This document shows, piece by piece, positions 7,750 through 14,744 of a DNA stretch of 14,776 bases. The notes beneath the pieces are model-generated. The model saw nothing but the letters and a program-made list of their open reading frames with translations. It had not been told where the DNA came from and made no database searches. Made by a program: the position numbers and the translations under genes. Origin of the DNA: Candidatus Sumerlaeota bacterium. GTDB taxonomy: Bacteria > Sumerlaeota > Sumerlaeia > JADFCT01. Positions within the stretch are counted from its first letter, which is position 1, and the number at the start of each line of letters is the position of its first letter. Where the stretch lies: contig JADFCT010000042.1 of assembly GCA_017161665.1 (NCBI GenBank), positions 1 through 14,776 of the forward strand. Direction: 5' to 3'.

Positions 7750-8955
7750 ATGAATACGAGACGACAGTTCCTTCACCACACCGGCATAGCGGTGGCGGGA
7801 ATCACAGCGGCCGGGCATCCGGTCCTGACGGCGCCCGCGCCGCAGGAAGGCGTCCAGACCATTCAAGGTTTTGACGATACGAACAGTAACACAGACACGT
7901 CCACGGTCTGGAAGCCAACCTCTGACCGACGCATCCGTGTGGGAATCGCTGGCTATGGTTATTGCCAGTTTGGCGCGGCCTTTTCGTTTCAGGATCACCC
8001 GAATGTGGAAGTGGTCGCCGTCAGCGACCTGATTCCGGAGCGCTGCGCGGGACTGGCTCAGGCCTGTCGATGTCCAAACACATACCCATCACTGGAGGCC
8101 ATGCTCAAAGACGATCGCATCGAAGCGGTTTTCATTGCCACCGACGCCCCCAGCCATGGGCGTCACGCCCTGGAGGCCCTCCGGCGCGGCAAGCATGTGG
8201 CCGTCGCCGTTCCGGCCGTTTTTGATTCGTTGGAGGACGCGGATCGGCTTTTTGAAGCGGTCAAAACCAGCGGATTGCATTATATGATGTTCGAAACATC
8301 CGCCTTCCATAATGACCTGTACGCCATGCGGATTCTCTATGAAGCCGGCGCGCTGGGCGAAATCGTTTACAGTGAAGGCGAATACTATCACTATATGCCC
8401 GAGCCGATCCCCTCTTACAAGGACTGGCGTGTGGGGCTGCCCCCCATGTGGTACCCCACGCACGCGACCGCCTATCACATCGGTGTCACAGGCGGTTCAT
8501 TCACCGAAGTCGCGTGCATGGGTTTCCCCAGTCCTCTTGCCCATCTGAAGCCCAGCGGCAACCGATACGGCAATCCCTTCGGGACCGAAGTGGGGCTGTT
8601 CCGCACGAACCGTGGCGGGACGGCCCGCATGGCGATGAGCTGGGATACGCCCGGGTTCAGCGGCGAAATGGGACGCATCCGCGCCGAAAAGGGGACCTTT
8701 TATGAAAAATATGAAGGGCCGGCTCAAAATCTGCCAAACACCAGGAAACCGCCTCTCCCGCCGGGCGTCAACCCGGGCGGACACGGTGGCTCACACGGAT
8801 ATCTGACCCATGAGTTCATTATGTCGCTCATTGAGGCGCGCAAGCCGCTGATCGACGTCGCCTGGTCTCTGAATATGACCGTTTCGGGCATCGTGGCGCA
8901 TCAGTCCGCGCTCAAAGACGGCGAATGGCTGCAAATCCCCCAATATAAACTCTAG
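7750..8955 (+). CDS. Tat-exported Gfo/Idh/MocA-family oxidoreductase
   Basis: This 401-residue protein starts at an ATG with AGAGGTG about five bases upstream. The N-terminus is a twin-arginine signal, TRRQFL (3-8), then a hydrophobic core and an AxA-type cleavage region near residue 30. The enzyme is therefore exported folded, presumably with its nucleotide bound. The Rossmann domain follows: RVGIAGYGYCQFG (63-75), D93 after the second strand, and FIATDAPSHGRHALEALRRG. The usual EKP motif is replaced by GKHVAVAVPAVF (147-158), so the family lysine is missing. A conserved YPTHATAYHIGVTGG (235-249) supplies the likely catalytic histidine. Family members oxidise sugars or, in the GH109 group, cleave glycosides by a transient NAD redox cycle. 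GH109 enzymes have EVP at this place, so a GH109-like or sugar-modifying role is possible. The substrate is unknown. Confidence 0.85.
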   Translation: MNTRRQFLHHTGIAVAGITAAGHPVLTAPAPQEGVQTIQGFDDTNSNTDTSTVWKPTSDRRIRVGIAGYGYCQFGAAFSFQDHPNVEVVAVSDLIPERCAGLAQACRCPNTYPSLEAMLKDDRIEAVFIATDAPSHGRHALEALRRGKHVAVAVPAVFDSLEDADRLFEAVKTSGLHYMMFETSAFHNDLYAMRILYEAGALGEIVYSEGEYYHYMPEPIPSYKDWRVGLPPMWYPTHATAYHIGVTGGSFTEVACMGFPSPLAHLKPSGNRYGNPFGTEVGLFRTNRGGTARMAMSWDTPGFSGEMGRIRAEKGTFYEKYEGPAQNLPNTRKPPLPPGVNPGGHGGSHGYLTHEFIMSLIEARKPLIDVAWSLNMTVSGIVAHQSALKDGEWLQIPQYKL

Positions 8956-9028
8956 GGGGCAAGGGAGTGGCGCCACACGCCATCAGGCCGACAACCAACG
9001 CCGACGCGAGCACATCCCCTTTATGCGG

Positions 9029-9059
9029 TTGACCCTGCTTGGGGGGAAGGGCCTATACT
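9029..9059 (+). promoter_or_regulatory. Sigma70-like promoter before the zinc finger-TPR-DnaA gene
   Basis: TTGACC (9029-9034) and TATACT (9054-9059) are separated by 19 bases, slightly long but both boxes are five-of-six or close to consensus. Transcription would begin near 9066, giving a leader of about 60 bases to the ATG at 9126. The promoter overlaps an in-frame TTG at 9039, which argues that this TTG is not the start codon. Confidence 0.45.
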
Positions 9060-9125
9060 TCGACATTCTTGAACGACGCGGAATTGGGGGACTTGGTTAA
9101 ACCTTTTGTCAAAACCGTGCGAGCC

Positions 9126-11816
9126 ATGAGCAATTATCCTCCCGAAATAATTAAATCCATTCTGGCGCAGGCCTCTGTTTCAAAGGTCCTGGCGGTGATT
9201 AACTACCGTCGGGACACGCTTCAATCCTCCGGTGGCGTCATCCGATGTTTCTGTCCGATTCATCGCGAAGCGGTTTTTCGGACGTTGATTATCGACGAGG
9301 GCCACGCGACCTATCGTTGCAGTTATACCCTGTGCAAAGGGGCGCAGGGCGGAGACATGATCGACCTCTACGCGCGGGTGTCCGATTTACCCTATGACGA
9401 GGCGGCTGCGAAACTGGTCGAGGTTTTGCGCCTGGATGTGGAACTGCCCGTTATCGCCGCCCCCGTGACCGAGGCCGTCAAGCAAGCCTTTGAACTGCTC
9501 AACGCCGAGAAACTCGAAGAAGCGGAAAGCGCATTCCTGGCGGTCCTGGATCGGGAAAGTGATCACCTGGATGCGCACAAGGGGCTGGCGCAGGTATATG
9601 AAAAGACCAACGATACCATCCGATATGTTCAAACATCCCTCCAGACAGGGGAATTGTTGATCCGGGCCGAGCGTTTCAAGGAAGCGCAAGATATCTGTGA
9701 CCGGATTCTTGAAAAGGATCCAACGGAAACGCGGGCTCTCGAGCAAACGGCGCGCTGTCTGCTGGGACTCAATGACAAGGCCGGCGGATTGGAAATCTAT
9801 ATGCGGCTGGCCGATCAACTGGAAACGCAGGGACAGTTTGATCAGGCGATTGAGGTGTATCGCACAGTGGAACGGATTGATCTGGACGTGATTGATGTGT
9901 ATCCCCACATCATCCATGCCATGCTGGCGACCGACCAACGTCAGGAGGCCATGAACGAGACCGAAGAGAAGATGAACGTCTATCTTCAGGCGCGCGATTG
10001 GGATTTAGCGCTCCACAGCATGGGCTATATGGTCAGTATGGATGAGGAACGCGACGATATTCGGCGCCGGATGATTGAGACGATTGTCGAAGCCGGACTG
10101 ACGGATCAACGGCTGAGCAAGGCGTTGGATATCATTGAGGAACTGATTGAGCGACATGCCCTCGGTCTGGCCGCGGAAATGCGAGAGTTACTGACGCAAC
10201 ACGCTCCAGACAACACACGGCTGATGAACCTGTCGAGTCTGATCTTCAAGGCGCAAGGTGAAGAGACCGCCGCGCGGGAATCGCAGTTGGCGCTGGCCGA
10301 TCAACTCGTCCGCATCGGCGCCGAGGCCCAGGCCCGCAGTGTCCTGGAGGAAATGCGGGCCGATCATGGCGCCGCGCTGCCAGTCCTGTTGCGATTGGGG
10401 CGAATGTATCGTAACAGCGGCGAAGTGACCCATGCACTGAATAGCATGGGAGACATCATCGCCACGTTGGAGCAATCCGGATCTTTGAAACCGGAAAACA
10501 GCGATTTGCCCGATACCCTTTATCTCCTCCAGACAATCTGTGAGATGGCGCCGGCCGACGTGGAACGACAGGTGGAATTCATTCGCGTGGCCCTACAGGT
10601 GGAAGATTCCCCACGGGCGGCGGCGCACCTGGAGAAAGTGCTGCGCATGATGATCGACGAGGGGGATTATGCCCTGGCCCTTGAAATGGTCGATCTGCAT
10701 GGCATTCTATTGCCGGATCAAGGCGCCGCGTTGGCCATGAAGGCCCAATGCCTGGAAGGACTGGAGCGCCCCGAAGAAGCCAAGGACGCCCTGTTGGCGG
10801 CCTGTGACGCCTATACGCGAACCGACAACCGCGATCTGGCCATCGAAGTGATTCAAAAACATATTCAACGCTATCCGAACGATACGGCGGTCTTGGAATT
10901 GATGAGCGATTTGCGCTCACACGAATCGGACACCATTCCCAAAGGCGCCGTAACGCCCTCCATTCCCGTCGCCCAGGCGGACGAGGCAGAAGAAGCGGGC
11001 GCTGAATCCTGGCGTGATTCGGCCCTGTCGGATACGATGCCGGTGACGATCCAGGGCGAAGCGGGCGAATTTGAATCTCTGCAACTGGTCCGAGAATACA
11101 ACTTCGATACCTTTGTCGTGGACGACCTGAACAACTTCGCCTACGCCACCAGTCTGGCCGTGGCCAAGGCCCCGGCCCAGGACTACAATCCCTTGTTTCT
11201 CCATGGGGATGTGGGCGTTGGCAAAACGCATTTGATCAACGCCATCGCCAATTACGTGCTGGACAACCATCCTCAGATATCGGTGGTTTACTTGAGCGCC
11301 GATGATTTTGCCACCTGGCTGATCGAGGCCATCTCCAACAACAATGTCCGGCCCTTCCGGGAGCGCTTCCGTCAGGCGGGGATTCTGTTGATCGACGACA
11401 TTCACTTCCTCGCCGGCAAGGAACGGGCGCAAGAGGAATTCTTCAACATTTTCAATAATCTGTTTCAAGCCAGACGTCAGATTGTCATAACCAGCGACCG
11501 ATCCCCCAGGGAACTGCAATTGCTGGAAAAGCGTCTGCGCTCCCGTTTCGGCGCGGGCGTGGTGGTTGATATTCTGGCGCCGAACCAGGAAACCCGTGAA
11601 GCGATCCTCATGCGCGAGCGAACGAACCAGGGACGGGATTCTCTGATTTCCGACGAGGTGATCCGGGAAATCGCGCGACACGTCAAAAGCAATGTGCGCG
11701 AACTGAAGGGCGCATTCAATCAAACCATGGCCATGGCCGATCTGCTGGGCAAACCGGTGACGCCCGAACTGGTCCGACAGATCGTTCAGCGACTCCAAGG
11801 CGGAGGAGGCAACTGA
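9126..11816 (+). CDS. CHC2 zinc finger - TPR - DnaA-type AAA+ ATPase fusion protein
   Basis: This 896-residue soluble protein starts at the ATG at 9126; the frame is open further upstream, but the likely promoter lies there. Residues 41-70 form a DnaG-like CHC2 zinc site (C43, H46, C65, C70), followed by GGDMIDLYA as in primases. No TOPRIM polymerase domain follows. About 117-596 is a long run of TPR-like helix pairs. An acidic, low-complexity linker (about 599-657) leads to a DnaA domain III. This has Walker A GDVGVGKTH (694-702), the region of the initiator-specific motif (about 721-751) and Walker B LLIDDIHFL (754-762). Sensor I is ITSDRSPREL, box VII is EKRLRSRF with the arginine finger (801-808), and sensor II is SNVRELKGAF (855-864). 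DnaA domain IV, which binds DnaA boxes, is absent, as in Hda. It is probably a nucleotide-switched regulator or scaffold acting on replication or another DNA process; the function is unproven. Confidence 0.9.
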   Translation: MSNYPPEIIKSILAQASVSKVLAVINYRRDTLQSSGGVIRCFCPIHREAVFRTLIIDEGHATYRCSYTLCKGAQGGDMIDLYARVSDLPYDEAAAKLVEVLRLDVELPVIAAPVTEAVKQAFELLNAEKLEEAESAFLAVLDRESDHLDAHKGLAQVYEKTNDTIRYVQTSLQTGELLIRAERFKEAQDICDRILEKDPTETRALEQTARCLLGLNDKAGGLEIYMRLADQLETQGQFDQAIEVYRTVERIDLDVIDVYPHIIHAMLATDQRQEAMNETEEKMNVYLQARDWDLALHSMGYMVSMDEERDDIRRRMIETIVEAGLTDQRLSKALDIIEELIERHALGLAAEMRELLTQHAPDNTRLMNLSSLIFKAQGEETAARESQLALADQLVRIGAEAQARSVLEEMRADHGAALPVLLRLGRMYRNSGEVTHALNSMGDIIATLEQSGSLKPENSDLPDTLYLLQTICEMAPADVERQVEFIRVALQVEDSPRAAAHLEKVLRMMIDEGDYALALEMVDLHGILLPDQGAALAMKAQCLEGLERPEEAKDALLAACDAYTRTDNRDLAIEVIQKHIQRYPNDTAVLELMSDLRSHESDTIPKGAVTPSIPVAQADEAEEAGAESWRDSALSDTMPVTIQGEAGEFESLQLVREYNFDTFVVDDLNNFAYATSLAVAKAPAQDYNPLFLHGDVGVGKTHLINAIANYVLDNHPQISVVYLSADDFATWLIEAISNNNVRPFRERFRQAGILLIDDIHFLAGKERAQEEFFNIFNNLFQARRQIVITSDRSPRELQLLEKRLRSRFGAGVVVDILAPNQETREAILMRERTNQGRDSLISDEVIREIARHVKSNVRELKGAFNQTMAMADLLGKPVTPELVRQIVQRLQGGGGN

Positions 11817-11817
11817 C

Positions 11818-12234
11818 ATGACGTGGACAACGCCTTTGTGTCAAATAACCGATCCCAACCAGCTGGCCTCGGACTATCGCCTCTCTCAGACCATTCTGGT
11901 GGCGATTCTGGCTGCCTGTTTTATTTTGATCGCCGTGATGGCCATTCGCCAGGTTCTGCGCCGCGTCCGGGGAAACCGACAGATTGAAGCCGATCTGGCG
12001 GTTTTCAACAAAATGAAGAAATCGAAATTAATGACCCCAGAAGAAATCCAACGGGTGCAGGAAGCGGTCACCCGACATATACTTGAAGAGCAGATGCACG
12101 CATCAAAACCAACAACGCTTGATGACTTGAAAATGGAATCGATAATGAGTTTTCGGCCCGGAACGCCGTCTGGTCGACGCTCGTCTTCGACGGACAACCG
12201 GAGCGGCGGAACGCATTTCCGAGACGATATTTGA
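11818..12234 (+). CDS. Small single-pass membrane protein, function unknown
   Basis: This 138-residue protein starts one base after the stop of the DnaA-type fusion gene. The ribosome site GGAGGAGG lies inside the end of that gene, so the two are surely one operon. One strong membrane helix is visible at about 25-46 (TILVAILAACFILIAVMAIR). A basic stretch (RRVRGNR) follows it and would stay in the cytoplasm. Next come a charged helix (about 58-95, EADLAVFNKMKKSKLMTPEE) and a Ser/Arg-rich, probably disordered tail. I recognise no family. Its position suggests that it tethers or signals to the upstream AAA+ protein at the inner membrane, which is inference from context only. Confidence 0.8.
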   Translation: MTWTTPLCQITDPNQLASDYRLSQTILVAILAACFILIAVMAIRQVLRRVRGNRQIEADLAVFNKMKKSKLMTPEEIQRVQEAVTRHILEEQMHASKPTTLDDLKMESIMSFRPGTPSGRRSSSTDNRSGGTHFRDDI

Positions 12235-12283
12235 TCGAAATACCGCAAAATCAGGCTTTTTCAAAGGATCGATAAAAAAGAGT

Positions 12284-12311
12284 TTGACATTTATTTGGAC
12301 CGGTCTAAACT
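12284..12311 (+). promoter_or_regulatory. Sigma70-like promoter of the YjbQ-STAS operon
   Basis: A perfect -35 box TTGACA (12284-12289) and a four-of-six -10 box TAAACT (12306-12311) lie 16 bases apart. Transcription would start near 12318, about 50 bases before the YjbQ ATG. The -10 box is overlapped by a palindrome. Confidence 0.6.
12294..12309. promoter_or_regulatory. Near-perfect 16-bp palindrome over the promoter (candidate operator)
   Basis: TTTGGACCGGTCTAAA is a 16-bp dyad with a single mismatched pair and a perfect GACCGGTC core. It fills the spacer and reaches into the -10 box, the place a repressor would occupy. Its size and symmetry resemble operators of TetR-type repressors (inference). 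The core recurs in the region between the hydrolase and PhzF genes. Confidence 0.5.
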
Positions 12312-12368
12312 TTGGGTGTTGGACGACGGGAAGCGCGTTCCGGGGTTTAATCAGTAAGGTTGGATAAC

Positions 12369-12785
12369 ATGCCTGAGTTTCGAATTGCCACACAGCAAGC
12401 CGAACAATGGATCGACATCACGCGGATGATTCAAGAGGCCGTCACCAAGGCGGGCGCGCAAAAGGGCGCTTGTCTGGTCACCGTACCCCATACAACGGCG
12501 GGCTGTACGATACAGGAAAATGCGGACCCGGACGTGGTACATGACGCCCTGATGGCGCTGGGCAAGATGGTCCCCCATAACTGGCCTTATCGTCACGGGG
12601 AAGGGAATTCAACAGCCCATATCAAAACATCGCTGATGGGCTCCAGCGCCATGATTCCTCTCGAAAAGGGACAATTGGTTCTGGGGACATGGCAAGGTGT
12701 TTACCTGTGTGAGTTTGACGGTCCTCGCACACGCCGAGTACGGGTTGATTTTCTGGGGGCTCTTTCGAGCGAGGTTTTTCTCTGA
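12369..12785 (+). CDS. yjbQ: YjbQ / UPF0047 family protein
   Basis: This 138-residue cytoplasmic protein starts at the ATG at 12369, with AAGG eight bases upstream. An in-frame TTG three codons earlier lies on that ribosome site and is not needed. The family signatures are complete. PHTTAGCTIQENADPDV (40-56) and YRHGEGNSTAHIKTSLMG (74-91) carry the histidines thought to bind metal. GTWQGVYLCEFDGPR (106-120) closes the active site, and the length is normal for the family. Some members show weak thiamine-phosphate synthase activity and can rescue thiE mutants, but the physiological role is unsettled. The stop overlaps the next start (TGATG), so it is translationally coupled to the STAS protein. 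A palindrome over the promoter suggests repressor control. Confidence 0.93.
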   Translation: MPEFRIATQQAEQWIDITRMIQEAVTKAGAQKGACLVTVPHTTAGCTIQENADPDVVHDALMALGKMVPHNWPYRHGEGNSTAHIKTSLMGSSAMIPLEKGQLVLGTWQGVYLCEFDGPRTRRVRVDFLGALSSEVFL

Positions 12786-13318
12786 TGGCGGATAATTCAC
12801 AAATTTTATATGCCAGTCTGGATGACGGCGCGGTCATCTTTCGTGTGGAGGGACGGGGAACGTATCTCAACGCCGGACCTTTCAAGCAAATGATCGCCAA
12901 AGTGCAGGCCCGAAACGAAGAGACGGAATTCATATTGGATATGACCGCCTGTGAATCCGTGGACAGCACCTTTATGGGCGTCCTGGCGGGCATTGGCATG
13001 AACCAGCGGCGTGAAAAGCGCCCGAATCTCAAACTCATCAATGTCAGTGACCGCGTCCGGAAACTGCTCCAGACATTGGGGTTGGCTCATATTCTGGATA
13101 TTCGTGGCCTGGAGGAAACGCCCACGCCTCCGCCTTCCGTGGCCACGGATGTGGTGGCCACCTCCACAACGGATGTGGATCGTGAGCAGCAGACACAGTT
13201 GATGATTCAGGCCCATGAGAACCTGGTCCAAGTGGACGAATCGAATGCGCCGCGTTTTGAAAATGTGTTGAAGTATCTCAAAGAATCGTTGGAAGGCGAA
13301 AGCATCGATGACCAGTAA
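12785..13318 (+). CDS. STAS-domain protein (anti-sigma factor antagonist-like) with C-terminal extension
   Basis: This 177-residue cytoplasmic protein shares the base A of its ATG with the stop of the YjbQ gene. Residues 1-108 form a SpoIIAA-type STAS domain: a beta strand AVIFRVEGRGTYLNAGPF, then FILDMTACESVDSTFMGVLAGI, where S61 (or T62) is at the place phosphorylated in anti-anti-sigma factors. After a Pro/Thr-rich linker (about 110-132), a helical tail (about 133-170) reads like QAHENLVQVDESN and ENVLKYLKESLE. I recall similar tails in STAS proteins of PVC bacteria. No partner anti-sigma kinase or phosphatase is in the window, so the sigma factor or other target is unknown. Partner switching in a regulatory cascade is the likely role. 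Confidence 0.85.
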   Translation: MADNSQILYASLDDGAVIFRVEGRGTYLNAGPFKQMIAKVQARNEETEFILDMTACESVDSTFMGVLAGIGMNQRREKRPNLKLINVSDRVRKLLQTLGLAHILDIRGLEETPTPPPSVATDVVATSTTDVDREQQTQLMIQAHENLVQVDESNAPRFENVLKYLKESLEGESIDDQ

Positions 13319-13366
13319 GTCCATCTCGGACAACACGCCGCCAACAGGCTAACGACGAAGGAATGA

Positions 13367-13405
13367 GACCCCGGATGCGTCCTTGAAGCATTCGGGGCTT
13401 TTTTT
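13367..13405 (+). terminator. Intrinsic terminator of the YjbQ-STAS operon
   Basis: CCCCGGATGC (13369-13378) and GCATTCGGGG (13388-13397) form a 10-bp stem with one G-U pair and a 9-base loop. A C and then seven T follow (13399-13405). It lies 50 bases after the STAS stop and is a textbook rho-independent terminator on the plus strand. Confidence 0.93.
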
Positions 13406-13484
13406 GTACACTCCTCGGCATCATATCTTTTTCATAATCGGTATTATTGGCAGCATTCAATTCTCACTGATGAGGCAGGAACCC

Positions 13485-14744
13485 ATGAACCAGTGGACAA
13501 AGCAACGAATCCGACGGACCGCCTTCGGATGGGGCGTCGGGCTGTGCGCATTAATCCTGAGCGGCTGTCTGGGACTCTTTCAATCCCGTGAAGAAAAGTT
13601 GTTGGCGCAATATGAATATGAGGCGCCATTGTTGGAAGCGCGTCCTCTGGATGCGACGTTTCTGGAGGCCTTGGTGGCGCGAGAATCGGCCCTGCTGAAT
13701 GAATATGGCATTGGCGATGATGAAGCGGCCATCACCGATTTTCTCACCAACGGATTCCCGGCGGCTCAGGAATTTTCCGAATTGCCGAATACCGTCGATC
13801 CGTTGTCGGAACTGCTGATCCATGCCATAACGGTGGCCGCCGTCCGGCAATACGATCAGACCTGGGAACCGTTGATGCGAATCGCCCAGGGACAATACAG
13901 TTCCGGACATCATCGGATCATGATTCACGATACGCGCGACGGCAATCAAATCGCCGGTCTTCGAAAAATGCGCGCCATCCAGCAAACGCTCAGTGGGAAT
14001 GCGGTCATCGCGCTGGGACTGATGGGCGACACCCGCTCGCGAGATTTTTTGACCCGGACATACCGCGCCGAACGGGTGACCCGCGATCGCATTGTCTATG
14101 CCATGGCCCTGGGGGCCGTGGGCAGCGCCGAATCCATACCGTTCCTGGTCGATACGGTCGGAGAAGGCTCACCGGAAGACGCCGTCAACGCTTGCCAGGC
14201 GCTGCGGTTCCTGCTGGGAAAAAATTGGGAATTAAACTTGAATAATTCGATTCTGGTCCGGCGGTTGATCCATCGGGATATGGTCAAGTATCTGGGACAG
14301 TTACCAGCCGGCTTTGCGCCCGATCCGGTCGAAACACGAATGCGCCGCCTGGCCCGACCGGACATCCAGCCCGTTGCCACCGAAGCCGAACCGCAGACAG
14401 TATTGGACTGGGTCCTCATCGGCGCGGACCCGGAACGTCAGCGGGGCAAGTATGGCGCGCGGGACGCCTTCCGGCAGCTGACCGACGGGGGCGTGGCCGT
14501 GCTGGATGACCTGGAAGCCATCATGCTGGATGAGATACAAGATACCCCCGCGCGCATCTTTGCGACCCAAACCTACCTGGTGATTATCGAATCGAATCGC
14601 GAGGCGCTGGGCGATCGGGCGGATGATGTGCTGAACCGACTGGCTGACAGTGTGGATGAAAAAGTCGCCGAATTGGCTCGAAACACTTTGGAGTCCCTCC
14701 GGAGAGACGAGACGGATTCGGACGGTCCGCGATTGGATCTGTGA
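13485..14744 (+). CDS. HEAT-repeat-like lipoprotein
   Basis: The ATG at 13485 (with AGGA four bases upstream) opens a lipoprotein signal: basic MNQWTKQRIRR, then a hydrophobic core and lipobox LSGC with Cys28. The mature protein (about 392 residues) is therefore lipid-anchored outside the cytoplasm. The in-frame extension upstream runs into the terminator and is not used. The central part (about 171-246) shows HEAT-like helix pairs: NAVIALGLMGDTRSRDFL, then VYAMALGAVGSAESIPFL and then AVNACQALRFLLG. The last third also looks helical (for example DDVLNRLADSVDEKVAELAR). Such repeats bind other proteins; no catalytic motif is visible. The gene starts beyond a strong terminator and presumably has its own promoter. 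A CATAAT at 13433 is a possible -10 box, but I see no good -35. It is followed by 32 bases without a visible feature. Confidence 0.8.
   Translation: MNQWTKQRIRRTAFGWGVGLCALILSGCLGLFQSREEKLLAQYEYEAPLLEARPLDATFLEALVARESALLNEYGIGDDEAAITDFLTNGFPAAQEFSELPNTVDPLSELLIHAITVAAVRQYDQTWEPLMRIAQGQYSSGHHRIMIHDTRDGNQIAGLRKMRAIQQTLSGNAVIALGLMGDTRSRDFLTRTYRAERVTRDRIVYAMALGAVGSAESIPFLVDTVGEGSPEDAVNACQALRFLLGKNWELNLNNSILVRRLIHRDMVKYLGQLPAGFAPDPVETRMRRLARPDIQPVATEAEPQTVLDWVLIGADPERQRGKYGARDAFRQLTDGGVAVLDDLEAIMLDEIQDTPARIFATQTYLVIIESNREALGDRADDVLNRLADSVDEKVAELARNTLESLRRDETDSDGPRLDL

Noticed and set aside
7398..7998. Minus-strand open frames of 109 and 175 codons in the gap before the oxidoreductase
   Set aside because: They are translations of the repeat mosaic and its hairpins; the peptides resemble the spurious products such repeats commonly give.
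8967..8976. Perfect palindrome GTGGCGCCAC after the oxidoreductase gene
   Set aside because: There is no loop and no T-run, so it does not make a terminator; 10-bp palindromes of this kind arise easily in GC-rich DNA.
9039..9125. N-terminal extension of the zinc finger-TPR-DnaA protein from a TTG codon
   Set aside because: The TTG lies between the likely -35 and -10 boxes, and the extra 29 residues show no family feature; the ATG at 9126 is a better start.
10917..11819. 300-codon open frame on the minus strand
   Set aside because: It is antisense to the DnaA-type domain, whose motifs are unmistakable; its composition is that of a shadow frame and it has no recognisable domain.
13383..13484. 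N-terminal extension of the lipoprotein
   Set aside because: It begins inside the intrinsic terminator and would bury the lipoprotein signal peptide.
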